Assembly (NCBI RefSeq): GCF_901709675.1
Contig: NC_051098.1
Location: 6,090,000-6,153,999, forward strand
Direction of reading: 5' to 3'
Source of the DNA: Syngnathus acus
Lineage: Eukaryota; Chordata; Actinopteri; Syngnathiformes; Syngnathidae
Length of the DNA: 64,000 nt
Shown: piece by piece, positions 1 through 12,800 of the stretch
Numbering within the stretch: position 1 is the stretch's first letter
Layout: every line of letters begins with the position of its first letter
The notes under the pieces: model-generated
Database searches by the model: none
The model's input: only the letters and a program-made list of their open reading frames with translations
What the model was told of the DNA's origin: nothing
Position numbers and translations under genes: made by a program

Positions 1-498
1 CCGACCCACTTTAATAAGTTAAGATGAATGAAGCATATGTTTTTTGTTGAAAAGTCTAAGAGTATTTTATTTGTTCAAATTCAATTTCAAATGAGTTTGA
101 CATGGTATCGGCATGGCATATTGTTAACAGAAACCTGTTAACCAAATAGCTGCACTGTAATTGTTTTCAAAGTAGGGAGTAAATTTGGGAGCTTAAGATC
201 AGGGGATGCTTTGAGAATAATTGTCAATTTTTGTCTATGTGAAGCCCTTTGAGACTGCTTGTGATTTAGGGCTATACAAATAAACTTGACTTGACTTGAG
301 TAAATAGAGCACACATGAACAACATTTTCTGACAATTATGCAAATTGTATGTTCTATCTGGGGACTTGATATACCTCAGTACTGTTCTGTAAAATATCAG
401 CGAACAAATACATGCCATTTTTCCTTCAAATGTGACCCTCCCAAAATGGACCGCCGACACAATTTTGGGCCCCGACCCACCAGTTGAGAATCACTGAT
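1..498. repeat. overlapping old repeats: hAT-like end and LINE 3' tail
   Basis: 430-496 reads, on the minus strand, as the start of a hAT-type element: CAGTGATTCTCAACTGGTGG followed by a gggtc/gggcccaaaat block, a form common in fish and tetrapod hATs. No matching far end is visible. 236-300 on the plus strand resembles the 3' end of a fish LINE: GAAGCCCTTTGAGACTG, then GGGCTATACAAATAAA, then TTGAC repeats. Confidence 0.4.
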
Positions 499-572
499 GT
501 AAAATATGTGACAATGTGCAAAATAGTGACCTGACCTTTGAGGCAGGAAATAAAAGAAAGTCTTTTAAAAAC

Positions 573-754
<182 letters not shown>

Positions 755-1610
755 AGACAAAGACTTTTGCTTTGCTGCATTTGGAATGTAAATCCTTATA
801 AAAGACAATTCTGGTTGGACTTGTTTTTGGATCTATGCTTCTATACCACACTTTCATATTAATCTTTGACCTACAGAAAATGATATGAAACATCTAGGCA
901 GTATTTTTTCTTTTTAAAAACAAGTTCCTTTTATCCCAATAAAAGAAGCGCAATATGAAGAAAGGTGCTCAATTGCTACACAGTGTAAACGATTAGGTAA
1001 GCATGCTCAGATGATATCATGTTAATCTCTCGGTCTGACATAACTTACATTGGTACATGTTGAAATGTGTTAACGAACATGCAATAAGTCTACTACAGTG
1101 TCCATGCTTTAATATAATGACGTGGTTGTAATGCAAAACTAAACAAAACAAAGTCTGGCATCTGTTTAACTTCTGAGATTGGATACATTACAATTAACAA
1201 TGTTTTTGAGCTTCTTACGTCCTACTCTGATGTGATGATTTACTCACTATTACAAGCTGAACATGGTGTCTGAAGTAGCAATTTCCTTAAATCACAGAAG
1301 CATGAATGCAATGGTATAACCAGCACAATATGAGAGTATATTTGTATCTGATGCAAAGGTAAAATCAGAGAACGTGCACTAGAACAACAAAAACAAAAAC
1401 TTGTGCATTCATCACAAGTAACCTCCCTTGAAAACAAATAAAACTTTGACCCAATGAAATAGCGACTGTGTCTGGAGATAAACATCAAACTCTGCTATGA
1501 ATATTCTGAGAAACATTTTGCAAAGTCAGTGAAATTATAGTTTATTATAGTGAAAACCAACTAAGACTACATCCTGTCCAAATGTATACTGTGCATGTAT
1601 TTAAAGACAC

Positions 1611-1945
1611 GGGGCTCTATTTTCATAGACAAGTGCAAGTGTGCTCGGCATAAAAAGTGGCACATTTTGATGTTTGTGCTGGGGCAATTAAGTTTAGAAT
1701 TTGGCAGATTGCGCTTCATTTTGGCGTTTTCTATGACACGCCCCCTGGCAGCTAAAAACAGGTATGTAGACTGCGCGCTTCACCTGCGCTGAATTTAATG
1801 GAAAATACGAGAAGCCACTTCGATTAGCTGGGAATCAAGTCAGCGGTTGCTCACTGCCACAAAGGTGCAATCGCTCTTCTCCTCTACGAAAATGTCAAAA
1901 GGACAAAAACTCCACCAGTGTGCACAGTGAGACCACTGTGATGCG
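1611..1945 (+). mobile_element. DNA-transposon relic with GGGCTCTATTTT end
   Basis: It begins GGGCTCTATTTTCATAGA and continues with a GC-richer body containing TTTTCTATGACACGCCCCC. A homologous copy lies inverted at 4740-4925 in scn2b intron 3. The matching blocks occur at the same spacing in both. The right end and a target duplication cannot be fixed. The superfamily is uncertain; hAT or PIF/Harbinger-type MITEs of fish often start this way. Confidence 0.45.
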
Positions 1946-3649
1946 CTATGAGTATAAGCTTCTTATTTTACACATTTCATTAGTCAATTATTTATTTTAT
2001 ATATTCTAATTTGGTTATGCTCGACGCAATAAAATTGCTTTTGGTTCAGTGCTTTAGAATGTGGTTTGCAAATATTACATATTCTATGCCATTAATTAAG
2101 AATGCCATTAAGAATCTGACAGCATTGTATTCAAATACATGATATCGACACAAGATAGGTATCACACACAAGGTGTCACAATATCAGCGCTTTTGATGAA
2201 TATTTTGAGTAGTGGGTTATACCATAATCGGAACATTTAGAAATAGAAAAACAAAGAAACTAATTGAAACAAATAATAATGATCTATTTTCCAACATTAC
2301 AGATCCGCAACTGAAGGAGGAAAGAACCGCATGTGGTTCATATAAAATAAATTGGATGATTTAGGTGTGGGAGAACGTGACAGCCCTGGCCTTCACCTGG
2401 AATGGAGATTTTGCAACATCAGGGAACTCAAACATCTCATAGAAAGGTATATTTATGCAAAACACAGAGGCAGAAAAATCCATATTTCCTTTCCGATATC
2501 TCAATACTTTGGTCCATACGGTACAATATTGTAGGAAACAATTTTTCTTTGTAGTTTCTTCTTACCTGTGAGGTCATATCTTACAGTTGTAACCTCAATA
2601 ACAAATTTATTCCTTTGATAGATTGACATTAATAACATAGCAGTAGTTAAGCTATGCGTAGATATAATTGCTGTCTGTAAAGAGACAAACACACATCTCT
2701 CGCTCTTTCTTAAAGACACACGTTAAAAACACACTCTTGTCCACCGAAACACACAAACATGCAGAGGGAACAGATGCACTTGGTGGTCAATGATTCAGTC
2801 AGTGTGGTTCTTACGGACAGAAGAAAGATGAAGCATATCTTCTGAAAGAAAACAGAAGGAAAAACTTCTTCAAAACAAGCATGTACAGATGCAGTGAATT
2901 ATCTCCCTGTATATCGAAACTCCCCCAAGTTTAAACATTGACCCTGGAAAAAGTGTTACATTCAAAGAATAAATACAAATGTGAGGTAGACAGTCACACA
3001 ACTAAACTAAGTGTAATGTTGGATGTTATCCAATTAAAAAAAAACAACCACCAGAAGCATCTGGATATAATGTATAAAGTCTATACGTATAATCCACATT
3101 GTTGTAGTAAATGTTTTGAAGACACTTCTGGTGTGAATATTACATTATCTTCTTATATGTGTAAGAGTAACTTAGGAGAAAGCAAAATTGAAAGAATCCC
3201 AGAATCTCTACAAAAGATAAAGTTTGTATAACGTACCGGGGCATATTAAAAAAGAAAACATTTAAATGTAGTAAATGTATGTGTAGAGCTTTTCCTAAAA
3301 TGTTCCAATTCTTTCATTCATAAATAGTCAATTAACTCAGTTAAACAACGGAAAAACATTCCTGCCAATACATTATGATAACAGTCACATCTTGTGTTTT
3401 CAAGGACAAAAGCAATCGGTAGGGAAAAGGAGTTTACCAGTGGAGGTGCTGGGTTGACAGCTCTGCGGGCTACTAGTTTGTTCTGGCGGCCCATTTAAGA
3501 TTGTCTGTAAATGTCAGAAGATAGATGTACATGGAGGTAAGGGTTTGCTCATAGAGGATGTGACGTGTGGGTGTACTTTTAAATAAAACTACATGGATTG
3601 TGTTCTGCAAGCACTGCTGGTGAAAGTTTGAATTTAAATTTGTGATTTC
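1946..3649. other. scn2b 3' UTR and downstream flank
   Basis: About 2600-3649 is the likely 3' UTR of scn2b; the remainder is AT-rich intergenic DNA. No coding exon is supported. A block at 2303-2446 has splice-like edges but stops in all three frames. Confidence 0.4.
2606..2611 (-). terminator. candidate scn2b polyadenylation signal
   Basis: This is the first AATAAA I found on the minus strand downstream of the stop codon, and it would give a 3' UTR of about 1.04 kb. A GT-rich stretch follows. Mammalian SCN2B has a longer 3' UTR, so later sites are possible. Confidence 0.3.
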
Positions 3650-3846
3650 TTACTTTGTTCCTTCCTCTGTGGCACCTTCAGCCTCTAATTTCCCCTCCTC
3701 CTCCATCTTCTCTTCTGAGGTCAGATCCTGTTTGAGATGATGACGGAGAAATTTCACAACCACCATGGAAAGGATAAGGAGAGCAAGTGCTCCGCCCACT
3801 GATGCACCAATGGCAACGGCAATTGTTGAGTCTCTCGGTGGGGGAA
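3650..3846 (-). CDS. scn2b: scn2b coding exon 4 (stem, transmembrane helix, tail)
   Basis: The acceptor TTCCCACAG precedes 3846 and the stop TAA ends at 3650. Two bases complete a Leu codon, and 64 codons follow. [15 protein letters not shown] is almost the same as the mammalian juxtamembrane and start-of-helix sequence. The helix runs to VVVK, and the tail is rich in Glu and Lys and ends EEGTK. The conserved stem and helix entry are the parts that serve as secretase substrates in mammalian beta-2; whether they do so here is inference. Confidence 0.95.
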
Positions 3847-6800
3847 CTGTGGGAAGCAAAGAAGCGAGTTAAGTATGTCCTTTCGACAAGAGATGCAGTG
3901 GTGGCTAAGAGCTCTACAAGGCTGATTAAACAGAGTAGAGAGAAAGTGCTGCAGAGTGAGCCTGGCTAGTGTGTAAGTGGGAGAAAGATGCTGAGGGACT
4001 AAGTTCAACCTCTCGTCGGCCATTAATAAATAAAAAGCTGAGTCAGGAGCACAAGATCCACAGCATCAAAGAAACAAATCATGTTGTGTATGGTTATCGG
4101 CATTAATGGCAAAAATTATCTTTGCTGTCCATTTAATAACCTATTAAAATTTCAACAACTATTCTTTTGCAGCTCCCCACTCAAGTTGACACAAACAGAT
4201 CCAAAGTAGCTCACTTTTTTTAAAAAACACAAAAAAGTGAAGTTTAGCTCCAAGGGCTATATTTTTGTGCCATATTAGCACAAGGTGCAGTCTAACTGTG
4301 TGTATGGGTGGATTTTTTTTTTAGGGGGGGGGGGGGGCGTAGTTAGAAATGGGCATCTGCACTGCTATGGAAATGAACACAGCCAATTTGATTCCTGGTC
4401 AATCGAAGCGGCTCCTCTTATTTGCTGCCAATTCAGCAAAGGTGAGGTGGCCACATGGCGTAAGGGCCACATGGCGGAAGCATAACAGACTCGCTTGGTG
4501 CAGTTCGTGTGCAAAGTTCATTTATAAGGAATTGCTCCACTTTTGTATGACGTAAAATTGGCCGCTGTAAAGATGGCCGATGTAAAGATAGCACTTGCCT
4601 TCAATAAATTCATTTCTAATATGAGGGTTTAGTAAACACTATTGTCATATTTATGAATGAAATATTATGACATCCATCACACATATCTGAACTCGTAAAT
4701 CTTGTAACACCAGCTGCGCCACAACTTAGACCTACTTTTAGTTGGTTTAGATCTAGTCTACTTTCTGTCACCAAATTGTTAGTTATCGGGAGTTGGACCA
4801 GAGGCGTGTAATAGAAAATGTCCTGGGTCTACCAAAAGTCCCAAAAAGAGGTGAACTAGACATGCTCAGCATGAAAATGATGTTTTTATGCTGAATACAT
4901 GTGCAACTATCTATGAAAATAGAGCCCTTCGACTGTCAGTTTCTCCATGAGGTAAGGTTAGTATCTTACGTTCAGTAAAAACCTTAAGTCTTATGACCCC
5001 ATGTCCATGTATGCGGTCCGGAGGATTTATCACATAACAGTTGTAAATCCCTTCATCTTCCTCCTGGACGTCTAATAGGGTGATTGACAGGTCATTTTTT
5101 TCCAGGTTTCCTGCAAACAGCACCCTTTCTCCAAATCGCTCTGGAACCAAAGCCACCATTCCTTTCTTCCGGTAGTATGCCATAAACTATGGAAACAGAC
5201 AAACTATTTCGTTAATGTTGTTTTGAAACGCGCACTATTCATATTTAGCTATCTTTCTTACCATTTGTTCCGTATCATTGATTGATTCATGGTAGGTCCA
5301 GTTCATGCTAAACTTGTTTGTGTCTATTTTATAACAGGAAGTGAATGTGCATGGGATTTTGATATCCGACCCATTCATCACGTTGATTTTACTGGTCACA
5401 ATAACGTCCATGCTTGAACAACCTGAAAGATAACAAAAACATTTCATTACTTGTAGCACATTAATATGGGATTGCATTTGTGCAATAGCTACATTTGATT
5501 TAACATTTTCAATGTCAGAAGTTGTGGGAAAAACAGAAACAAGACAAACTCTTGGATGTCCTCCATTGCTGTCCTTTGTGTAACGTGTTGTCCACTGTTG
5601 GTTTTGATGGCAGGTTCCATTGTATTGCACTCGTTTGACATCACACTATTTACATCGTTTACGTAAGAAACAAGCTTGATCTGATACAATTCCAAATAAT
5701 AGTATCGTTATCTGAACTAAACTGTACCACATGATACAGCATTTAATTTATAGTTACACACTATCTTACACACTGTAGACAACCTCTCAAACTGACTGAA
5801 TGAATTCACAAGACTATTTCTTTTAAATACCCCAAAATAGATATTTTGGGACAAGTGAAACAAACATGCTTACCCTGTGGTAGGCTACATGCCAGCAAAA
5901 CGAACTGAAACTAGCATTATAAATTGTACTTCTAGGCAGATAGATGACTGCCTGTCAAAAATGACTGAACCTATTTCTCCTTTGGAAAGGATAAAGGAGC
6001 GGTTTTGAGGTTAGACAAGCAGAAAATAGCACACTTCTGACCAATGGCACCCCTCAGAGAAGAGCTTGGATTCTGTAATGATGGCAGTTTTATAACAAAC
6101 GAAAAGCATCTCTTCATTTAACAAGCAAACAACCTTACTGCTGAAGGCGTTTGCACACTACTGCAGTTTGGCACGTCACTGGTTTCTTTCAAAAGACGCG
6201 ATATTATAGCCTATACTAGTTGACTTGTGGAGAATGACGGCCTATACCGTAGAGTGCTTGAGGCATACGTAGACAACGTGTACATTAACATCGGGATTTC
6301 AAACTTATCTTTGTCGCGAGCCACTTTGTGCATACGGTTTTCCTCAGATGGCCTCAGTGAAAAATAAATGTGTAGTTGTACCTCATATCACATATTACAC
6401 ACAAAAATGTATAGACTACTACCTTTGAAATCAGATGTTAAGGATAGATGTTTGTTCAATTTCTGTTATTTACTGTAAAAAAATAAAAGGCTCAATGTAA
6501 TTTACACATTTTGGTACAGATTTTAGCCTGGGTCATGGAAGTTGACAAACATGATTTGTTTTCCTGGGCCACATAAAGTGATGTGGTGGGCCGAATCTGG
6601 CCCCCAAGCCTTGACTTTGACACCCGTGAGTCTTTAATTAACCTAACATTGATGTTTTTTGATCAGTTGTAGTTCTGGCATGAAAGACTCTCTGGGTAGG
6701 CAGCCACACTGAATGGCACGTCGAACATGTTTTTTTTTTTTCAGAACAAGCTCATATTGTGAGTTTATATGAGTAACAGGGATGGGGCTCTGCACCATTC

Positions 6801-9800
6801 TCTACTGCAGTCGGGTGTTCTTGGCTGGGGTCCAATTGCTGCTGCACCACTGCCTCTCTGCAGCACGCACACGCAAACACACACAAATGCACATCATCCA
6901 GCTAAGTTCTGTTTTGAGGCTGCACAAAATGTGCGCCTCCCCCAACACACAAACAAACACATGCACCCACATCTTCAGAAACTGTGTTTTGTCAGCAGCT
7001 GTGAGCATGCTAAGCTAAGCATGCTATTTCAATGTCATCCCCAAATACTGACCTACAGTAACTGCTTACACAGCCAGAACCAAAATATTTACACAGCCAG
7101 ACCCAACGCATTTAAGCATGCACTGCAATTAACCCACACTTTTTGCACATTCCTTTTGTTGCTACAAGATTGACACACAGACGCTGGTGGGCAGACACAC
7201 ACACGCCCAAAACCCATTTACACATTTAGCAATACTGTAATGAGTGGCTATAAAGAAAAGTCTGCACATCCTTGTTAAAAATCAAGATTTTGTAAAGAGA
7301 AATCAAGACCAAAATAAATTATTTCAAACCTTTTCCATCATTGATGTGACCAATATAACCTTTAAAACTCGGTTGTTCATCTGATTAACCCCAAATAAAG
7401 TTTGGCTGCTCTAGTAGGCTTTTCCAAACAATTTTATTTAGATTTTAAGTAAAAGTCAGTTTGGTGCTAACACTGACTGCTATTTGGAACTGCTCAAAAT
7501 AAAATCTTTGTAGATACTTATTGTTTAAATATCCATCCATCCATCCATCCATCCATCCATCCATCCATCCATCCATCCATCTTCTTCCGCTTATCCGGGG
7601 TCGGGTCGCGAGGGCAGCAGCTTCAGGAGGGACTCCCAGACTTCCCTCTCCCCAGCCACTTCATCTAGCTCATCCCGGGGGATCCCAAGGCGTTCCCAGG
7701 CCAGCCGAGAGACATAGTCTCTCTAGCGCGTCCTGGGTCGTCCCCGGGGTCTCCTACCGGTGGGACATGCCCGGAACACCTCCCCAGGGAGGCGTCCAGG
7801 AGGCATCCTGATGAGATGCCCGAGCCACCTCATCTGGCTCCTCTCAACGTGGAGGAGTAGCGACTCTACTCCGAGTCTCTCCCGGATGACCGAACTTCTC
7901 ACCCTATCTCTAAGGGAGAGCCCGGACATCCTGCGGAGAAAACTCATTTCGGCCGCTTGTATCCGGGATCTCGTTCTTTCGGTCACGACCCATAGCTCGT
8001 GACCATAGGTGAGGGTAGGAGCGTAAATCGACCGGTAAATTGAGAGCTTTGCCTTTTGGCTCAGCTCTCTCTTTACCACGACGGACCGGTACAGAGTCCG
8101 CATTACTGCCGACGCTGCACCGATCCGCCTGTCGATCTCGCGCTCCATCCTCCCCTCACTCGTGAACAAGACCCCAAGATACTTAAACTCCTCCACTTGG
8201 GGCAGGATCTCATTCCCGATCCGGAGAGGGCATTCCACCCTTTTCCGATCGAGGACCATGGACTCGGATTTGGAGGTGCTGACCCTCATCCCGACCGCTT
8301 CACACTCGGCTGCGAACCGCTCCAGTGAGAGCTGGAGATCACGGCCTGAAGAAGCCAACAGCACAACGTCGTCTGCAAAAAGCAGAGACGCGATGCTGAG
8401 GTCCCCAAACCGGACACCCTCAACGCCTCGGCTGCACCTAGAAATTCTGTCCATAAAAATTATGAACAGAATCGGTGACAAAGGGCAGCCTTGGCGGAGT
8501 CCAACCCTCACTGGGAACGAATCCGACTTACTGCCGGAAATGCGGACCAAACTCTGGCATCGGTGATACAGGGACCGAACCGCCCTTATCAGTTGGCTCG
8601 GTACCCCGTACTCCCGAAGCACCCCCCACAGAACCTCCCGAGGGACACGGTCGAACGCCTTCTCCAAGTCCACAAAACACATGTGGACTGGTTGGGCGAA
8701 CTCCCATGCACCCTCGAGGATCCTGTTGAGGGTGAAGAGCTGGTCCACTGTTCCACGGCCAGGACGAAAGCCACACTGTTCCTCCTGAATCCGAGGTTCG
8801 ACCTCCCGACGGACCCTCCTCTCCAGCACCCCTGAATAGACCTTACCAGGGAGGCTGAGGAGTGTAATTCCCCTGTAATTGGAACACACCCTCCGGTCCC
8901 CCTTCTTAAAGAGGGGAACCACCACCCCAGTCTGCCAATCCAGAGGCACTGTCCCCGATGTCCACGCAATGCTGTAGAGACGTGTCAGCCATGACAGCCC
9001 CACAACATCCAGAGCCCTTAAGAAATCCGGGCGGATCTCATCCACCCCCGGGGCCTTGCCACCGAGGAGTTTTTTTAACTACCTCAGTGACTTCAACCCC
9101 AGAGATTGGAGAGTCCGCCTCAGAGTCCCCAGGCCCTGCTTCCATAATGGAAGGCGTGTCGGTGGAATTGAGGAGGTCTTCGAAGTATTCTCCCCACCGA
9201 CACACGACGTCCCGAGTCGAGGTCAGCAGCACGCCATCTCCACTGTAAACAGTGTTGACGTTGCACTGCTTCCCCCTCCTGAGACGCCGGATGGTGGACC
9301 AGAATTTCCTCGAAGCCGTCCGGAAGTCATTCTCCATGGCCTCGCCAAACTCCTCCCACGCCCGGGTTTTTGCCTCAGCCACCGCCGAAGCCGCGTTCCG
9401 CTTGGCCATCCGGTACCTGTCAGCTGCCTCCGGAGTCCCGCAGGCCAAAACGGCCCGATAGGACTCCTTCTTCAGCTTGACGGCATCCCTTACCGCCGGT
9501 GTCCACCAGCGGGTTCGGGGATTGCCGCCACGACAGGCACCAATGACCTTACGGCCACAGCTCCGGTCGGCCGCCTTAACAATGGAGGCGCGGAACAAGG
9601 TCCACTCGGACTCAATGTCCCCCACCTCCCCCGGGACGTGGGAAAAGCTCTGCCGGAGGTGGGAGTTGAAGCTCTTCCTGACAGGGGATTCCGCCAGACG
9701 TTCCCAGCAGACCCTCACAGAACGTTTGGGTCTGCCAGGTCGGACCGGCATCTTCCCCCACCATCGGAGCCAACCCACCACCAGGTGGTGATCAGTTGAC

Positions 9801-12800
9801 AGCTCCGCCCCTCTCTTCGCCCGAGTGTCCAAAACATGCGGCCGCAAATCCGATGACACGACTACAAAGTCGATCATCGAACTGCGGCCTAGGGTGTCCT
9901 GGCGCCAAGTGCACACATGGACACCCTTATGTTTGAACATGGTGTTCATTATAGAAAATCCGTGTCGAGCACAGAAGTCCAATAATAGAACACCGCTCGG
10001 GTTCAGATCGGGGGGGCCGTTCCTCCCAATCACGCCCTTCCAGGTCTCACTGTCATTGCCCACGTGAGCATTGAAGTCACCCAGTAGAACGATGGAGTCC
10101 CCAGAAGGAGCGCCCTCCAGCACTTCCTCCAGGGACTCCAAAAAGGGTGGGTACTCTGAGCTGCCGTTTGGTGCATAGACACAAACAACAGTCAGGACCC
10201 GTCCCCCCACCCGAAGGCGGAGGGAGGCTACCCTCTCGTTCACCGGGGTGAACCCCAATGTGCAGGCGCCCAGCCGGGGGGCAATAAGTATACCCACACC
10301 TGCTCGACGCCTCTCACCGTGGGCAACTCCAGAGTGGAAGAGAGTCCAGCCCCTCTCGAGAGGGCTTGTACCGGAACCCAAACTGTGCGTGGAGGCAAGT
10401 CCGACTATATCTAGTCGGAACTTTTCTGCCTCGCACACCAGCTCGGGCTCCTTTCCAGCCAGAGAGGTGACATTCCATGTCCCAAGAGCCAGCTTCTGCA
10501 GCCGGGGATCAGACCGCCAAGGTCCCTGCCTTTGGCCGCCGCCCAGCTTGCAATGCACCCGACCCCTTTGGCCCCTCCCACAGGTGGTGAGCCCATGGGA
10601 AGGGGGACCCACGTTTCCTTTTCGGGCTGAGCCCGGCCGGGCCCCATGGGCGAAGGCCCGGCCACCAGACGCTCGCCTTCGAGCCCCGCCTCCAGGACTG
10701 GCTCCAGAGGGGGGTCCCGGTGACCCGCGTCCGGGCGAGGGAAAACGTGATCCATTAATTTTTTTCATCATAAGGGGCTGATGAGCCGTGCTTTGTCTGG
10801 CCCCTCACCTAGGACCCGTTTGCCATGGGTGACCCTACCAGGGGCATGAAGCCCCAGACAACATGGCTCCTAGGATCATAGGGGCACGCAAACCCCTCCA
10901 CCACGATAAGGTGACGACTCACGGAGTTTAAATATCACAACTTAAAACATTTTAGGCTGTTGTTCATGCCGATCAATCAAAACCAATGCTTTTGTCTCTT
11001 ATTTATTGTCTTTGTTTGAATGGGAATGGTTAATTCTAAACACAGCCACATCCCCAGATACTGATGATCTCAGGTGTTTATTTTTATTTCCCCTCGCTAT
11101 TATCTTGTGCAGGTCACATTCACGGTGGAAAAGGCTTTGAAAGTTATTTGGTCTCATTTTTGATAGTGTAGACTTTTTATATCCACTGTACAAAGGCTAT
11201 CAATGAGTCAGCGGTCCTGTACGGGAAAGACGGGCCAAGACAGAGGCGCTCGCAAAGACATGAAATACTGCAGTGAGGCAGCCTCATGCATACCTCAGTC
11301 CTTTTGCCCCTCCCATCTGCCTCACTTGCCTCCGCTTCTTACCTCATACTAACTCCCAGTACCCAAAATGTTAGTCTTATATTATTGGCCCACCCTTATT
11401 ACGACTGCATGTACATACCGCTTGGCCAGTGTATGTTACACAGTCAGGGAAAGTGAAGATGAACGTACAGTACATTCAATGTAAGAAGAAAGAATTCTGA
11501 ATGATATGCAATGTGAATTTGTATTCAGTGTTGCTACACCATCATCTTTTGAAAATGGAAATGGATGCCACATGCTTCATTATAGGCCAGTAAAACACTG
11601 TGATTTTGATAGAAACCTATAGGATGTCGATTTTCAGCCCGGTGGCAGAGGTTAGCTTGTCGGCTCACAATTCCAAGGGTTGGGGGTAAAATCTTATTTT
11701 GAACAGTATGTTATGTCAAAAAGTCAAAGTCTGCTTTATTGTCAATTTCTTCACATGCCAAGACACACAAAGAAATCGAAATTACGTTCCAACTATCCCA
11801 CGGTGACAAGACATAGTACACAATATACATACAAGTAAACAACACAACAAAATAGAAACAAGAAGGCACAAACAATGAATAAATAAGAGTGATGAATAAA
11901 TAATAAATAAACAAATAACATAATAAATAAGAGGAGCAAAAATGGAGCAAGTGTGCATACAGCAGACAGTCAGAATATAGCGCAAAAGTACAGGACGCTA
12001 CGCAGAAGGGGGGAGAGAGTTCAGGATCCTAACAGCCTGGAGTATGAAGCTGTTGGTGAGTCTGGTGGTGCGGGAGCGCAGGCTCCTGTACCTCTTCCCA
12101 GAGGGCAGAAGATCAAACAAAGAGTGAGCGGGGTGACTCACATCACTCACAATCGTGGTCGCCTTGCGGGTGAGACGGGAGGTGTAAATGTCCTTCAGGG
12201 AGGGGAGTGCATTTATACATTTGCATTTCTCCCCTTCTTTATGTGGATTTTCCGCAGGTAACTCCGGCTTCTTCCCACATTCCAAAAACCTGCATGCTAA
12301 TTTCATTAAATATTCCACAGTTGGGATTGTGCATATGAGTACATGTCTGTTTGTATGTGCCATGCGATTGGCGGTCATAAATGCATGAGAAATTAGACTA
12401 TGACTAAAGAGCTCTTTCAAAATCTGGCTGATATTAATGTCTCACCAGCCACGAACCTCACCACATGTCACTGGTACAGCAGCATTTAATTAGACCCACC
12501 AGTACACAAGAATGGTGTAAACGTTAAACTCCTACTGTTCATTTTTAACAATTGAAACAGGCATTCTGACCTTGAAGATGGGGTTCATTAAATTGAGTGG
12601 CCTGATGCTGCTCTCTAGTGACCACAATTGGTAACTGCATTTTTAGACCTACTGTTTAGTAGCGCATACATATGGATAGAAAAGTAAACAAAATCTACAT
12701 TGAGCTAACAGAGAAAATAAAATATTTGCTGAAATATTTGATTATCTCAGAAAACAAAGCTGTTGATGTACGTATTACACCACAAGCATCCCTACATAAT

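Larger units (their letters stand above)
7534..10925 (-). mobile_element. full-length Rex3 retrotransposon (RTE clade) in scn2b intron 1
   Basis: A 3.39-kb non-LTR element on the minus strand: 5' region (about 10772-10925), endonuclease, reverse transcriptase, a very short 3' UTR and a GGAT-repeat tail (7534-7581). It is bounded by an exact 11-bp duplication, GTTTAAATATC. Identification as Rex3 rests on the RT protein and on sites that match, as I recall them, the standard degenerate Rex3 RT primers: 8473-8493 with one mismatch and 8918-8937 exactly. Its base composition is far more GC-rich than its surroundings, as expected for a recent insertion. It runs in the same direction as scn2b. Two lesions make it non-coding as a single protein: one extra A in the run at 9070-9076 and a TAG at 7723-7725. 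Confidence 0.93.

Noticed and set aside
2303-2446. Block with AG and GT edges resembling an internal exon on the plus strand.
   Set aside because: All three frames contain stop codons within the block and no known protein is recognised; probably old repeat sequence.
5235-5695. Extension of the scn2b exon 2 frame upstream to an in-frame Met at 5630.
   Set aside because: A clear acceptor at 5423 and an upstream exon with signal peptide in matching phase explain the gene better; the extension has no signal sequence.
8056-10781. Plus-strand and alternative-frame open frames across Rex3, up to 247 codons.
   Set aside because: They are shadows of the GC-rich minus-strand endonuclease and RT frames, with no family motifs of their own.
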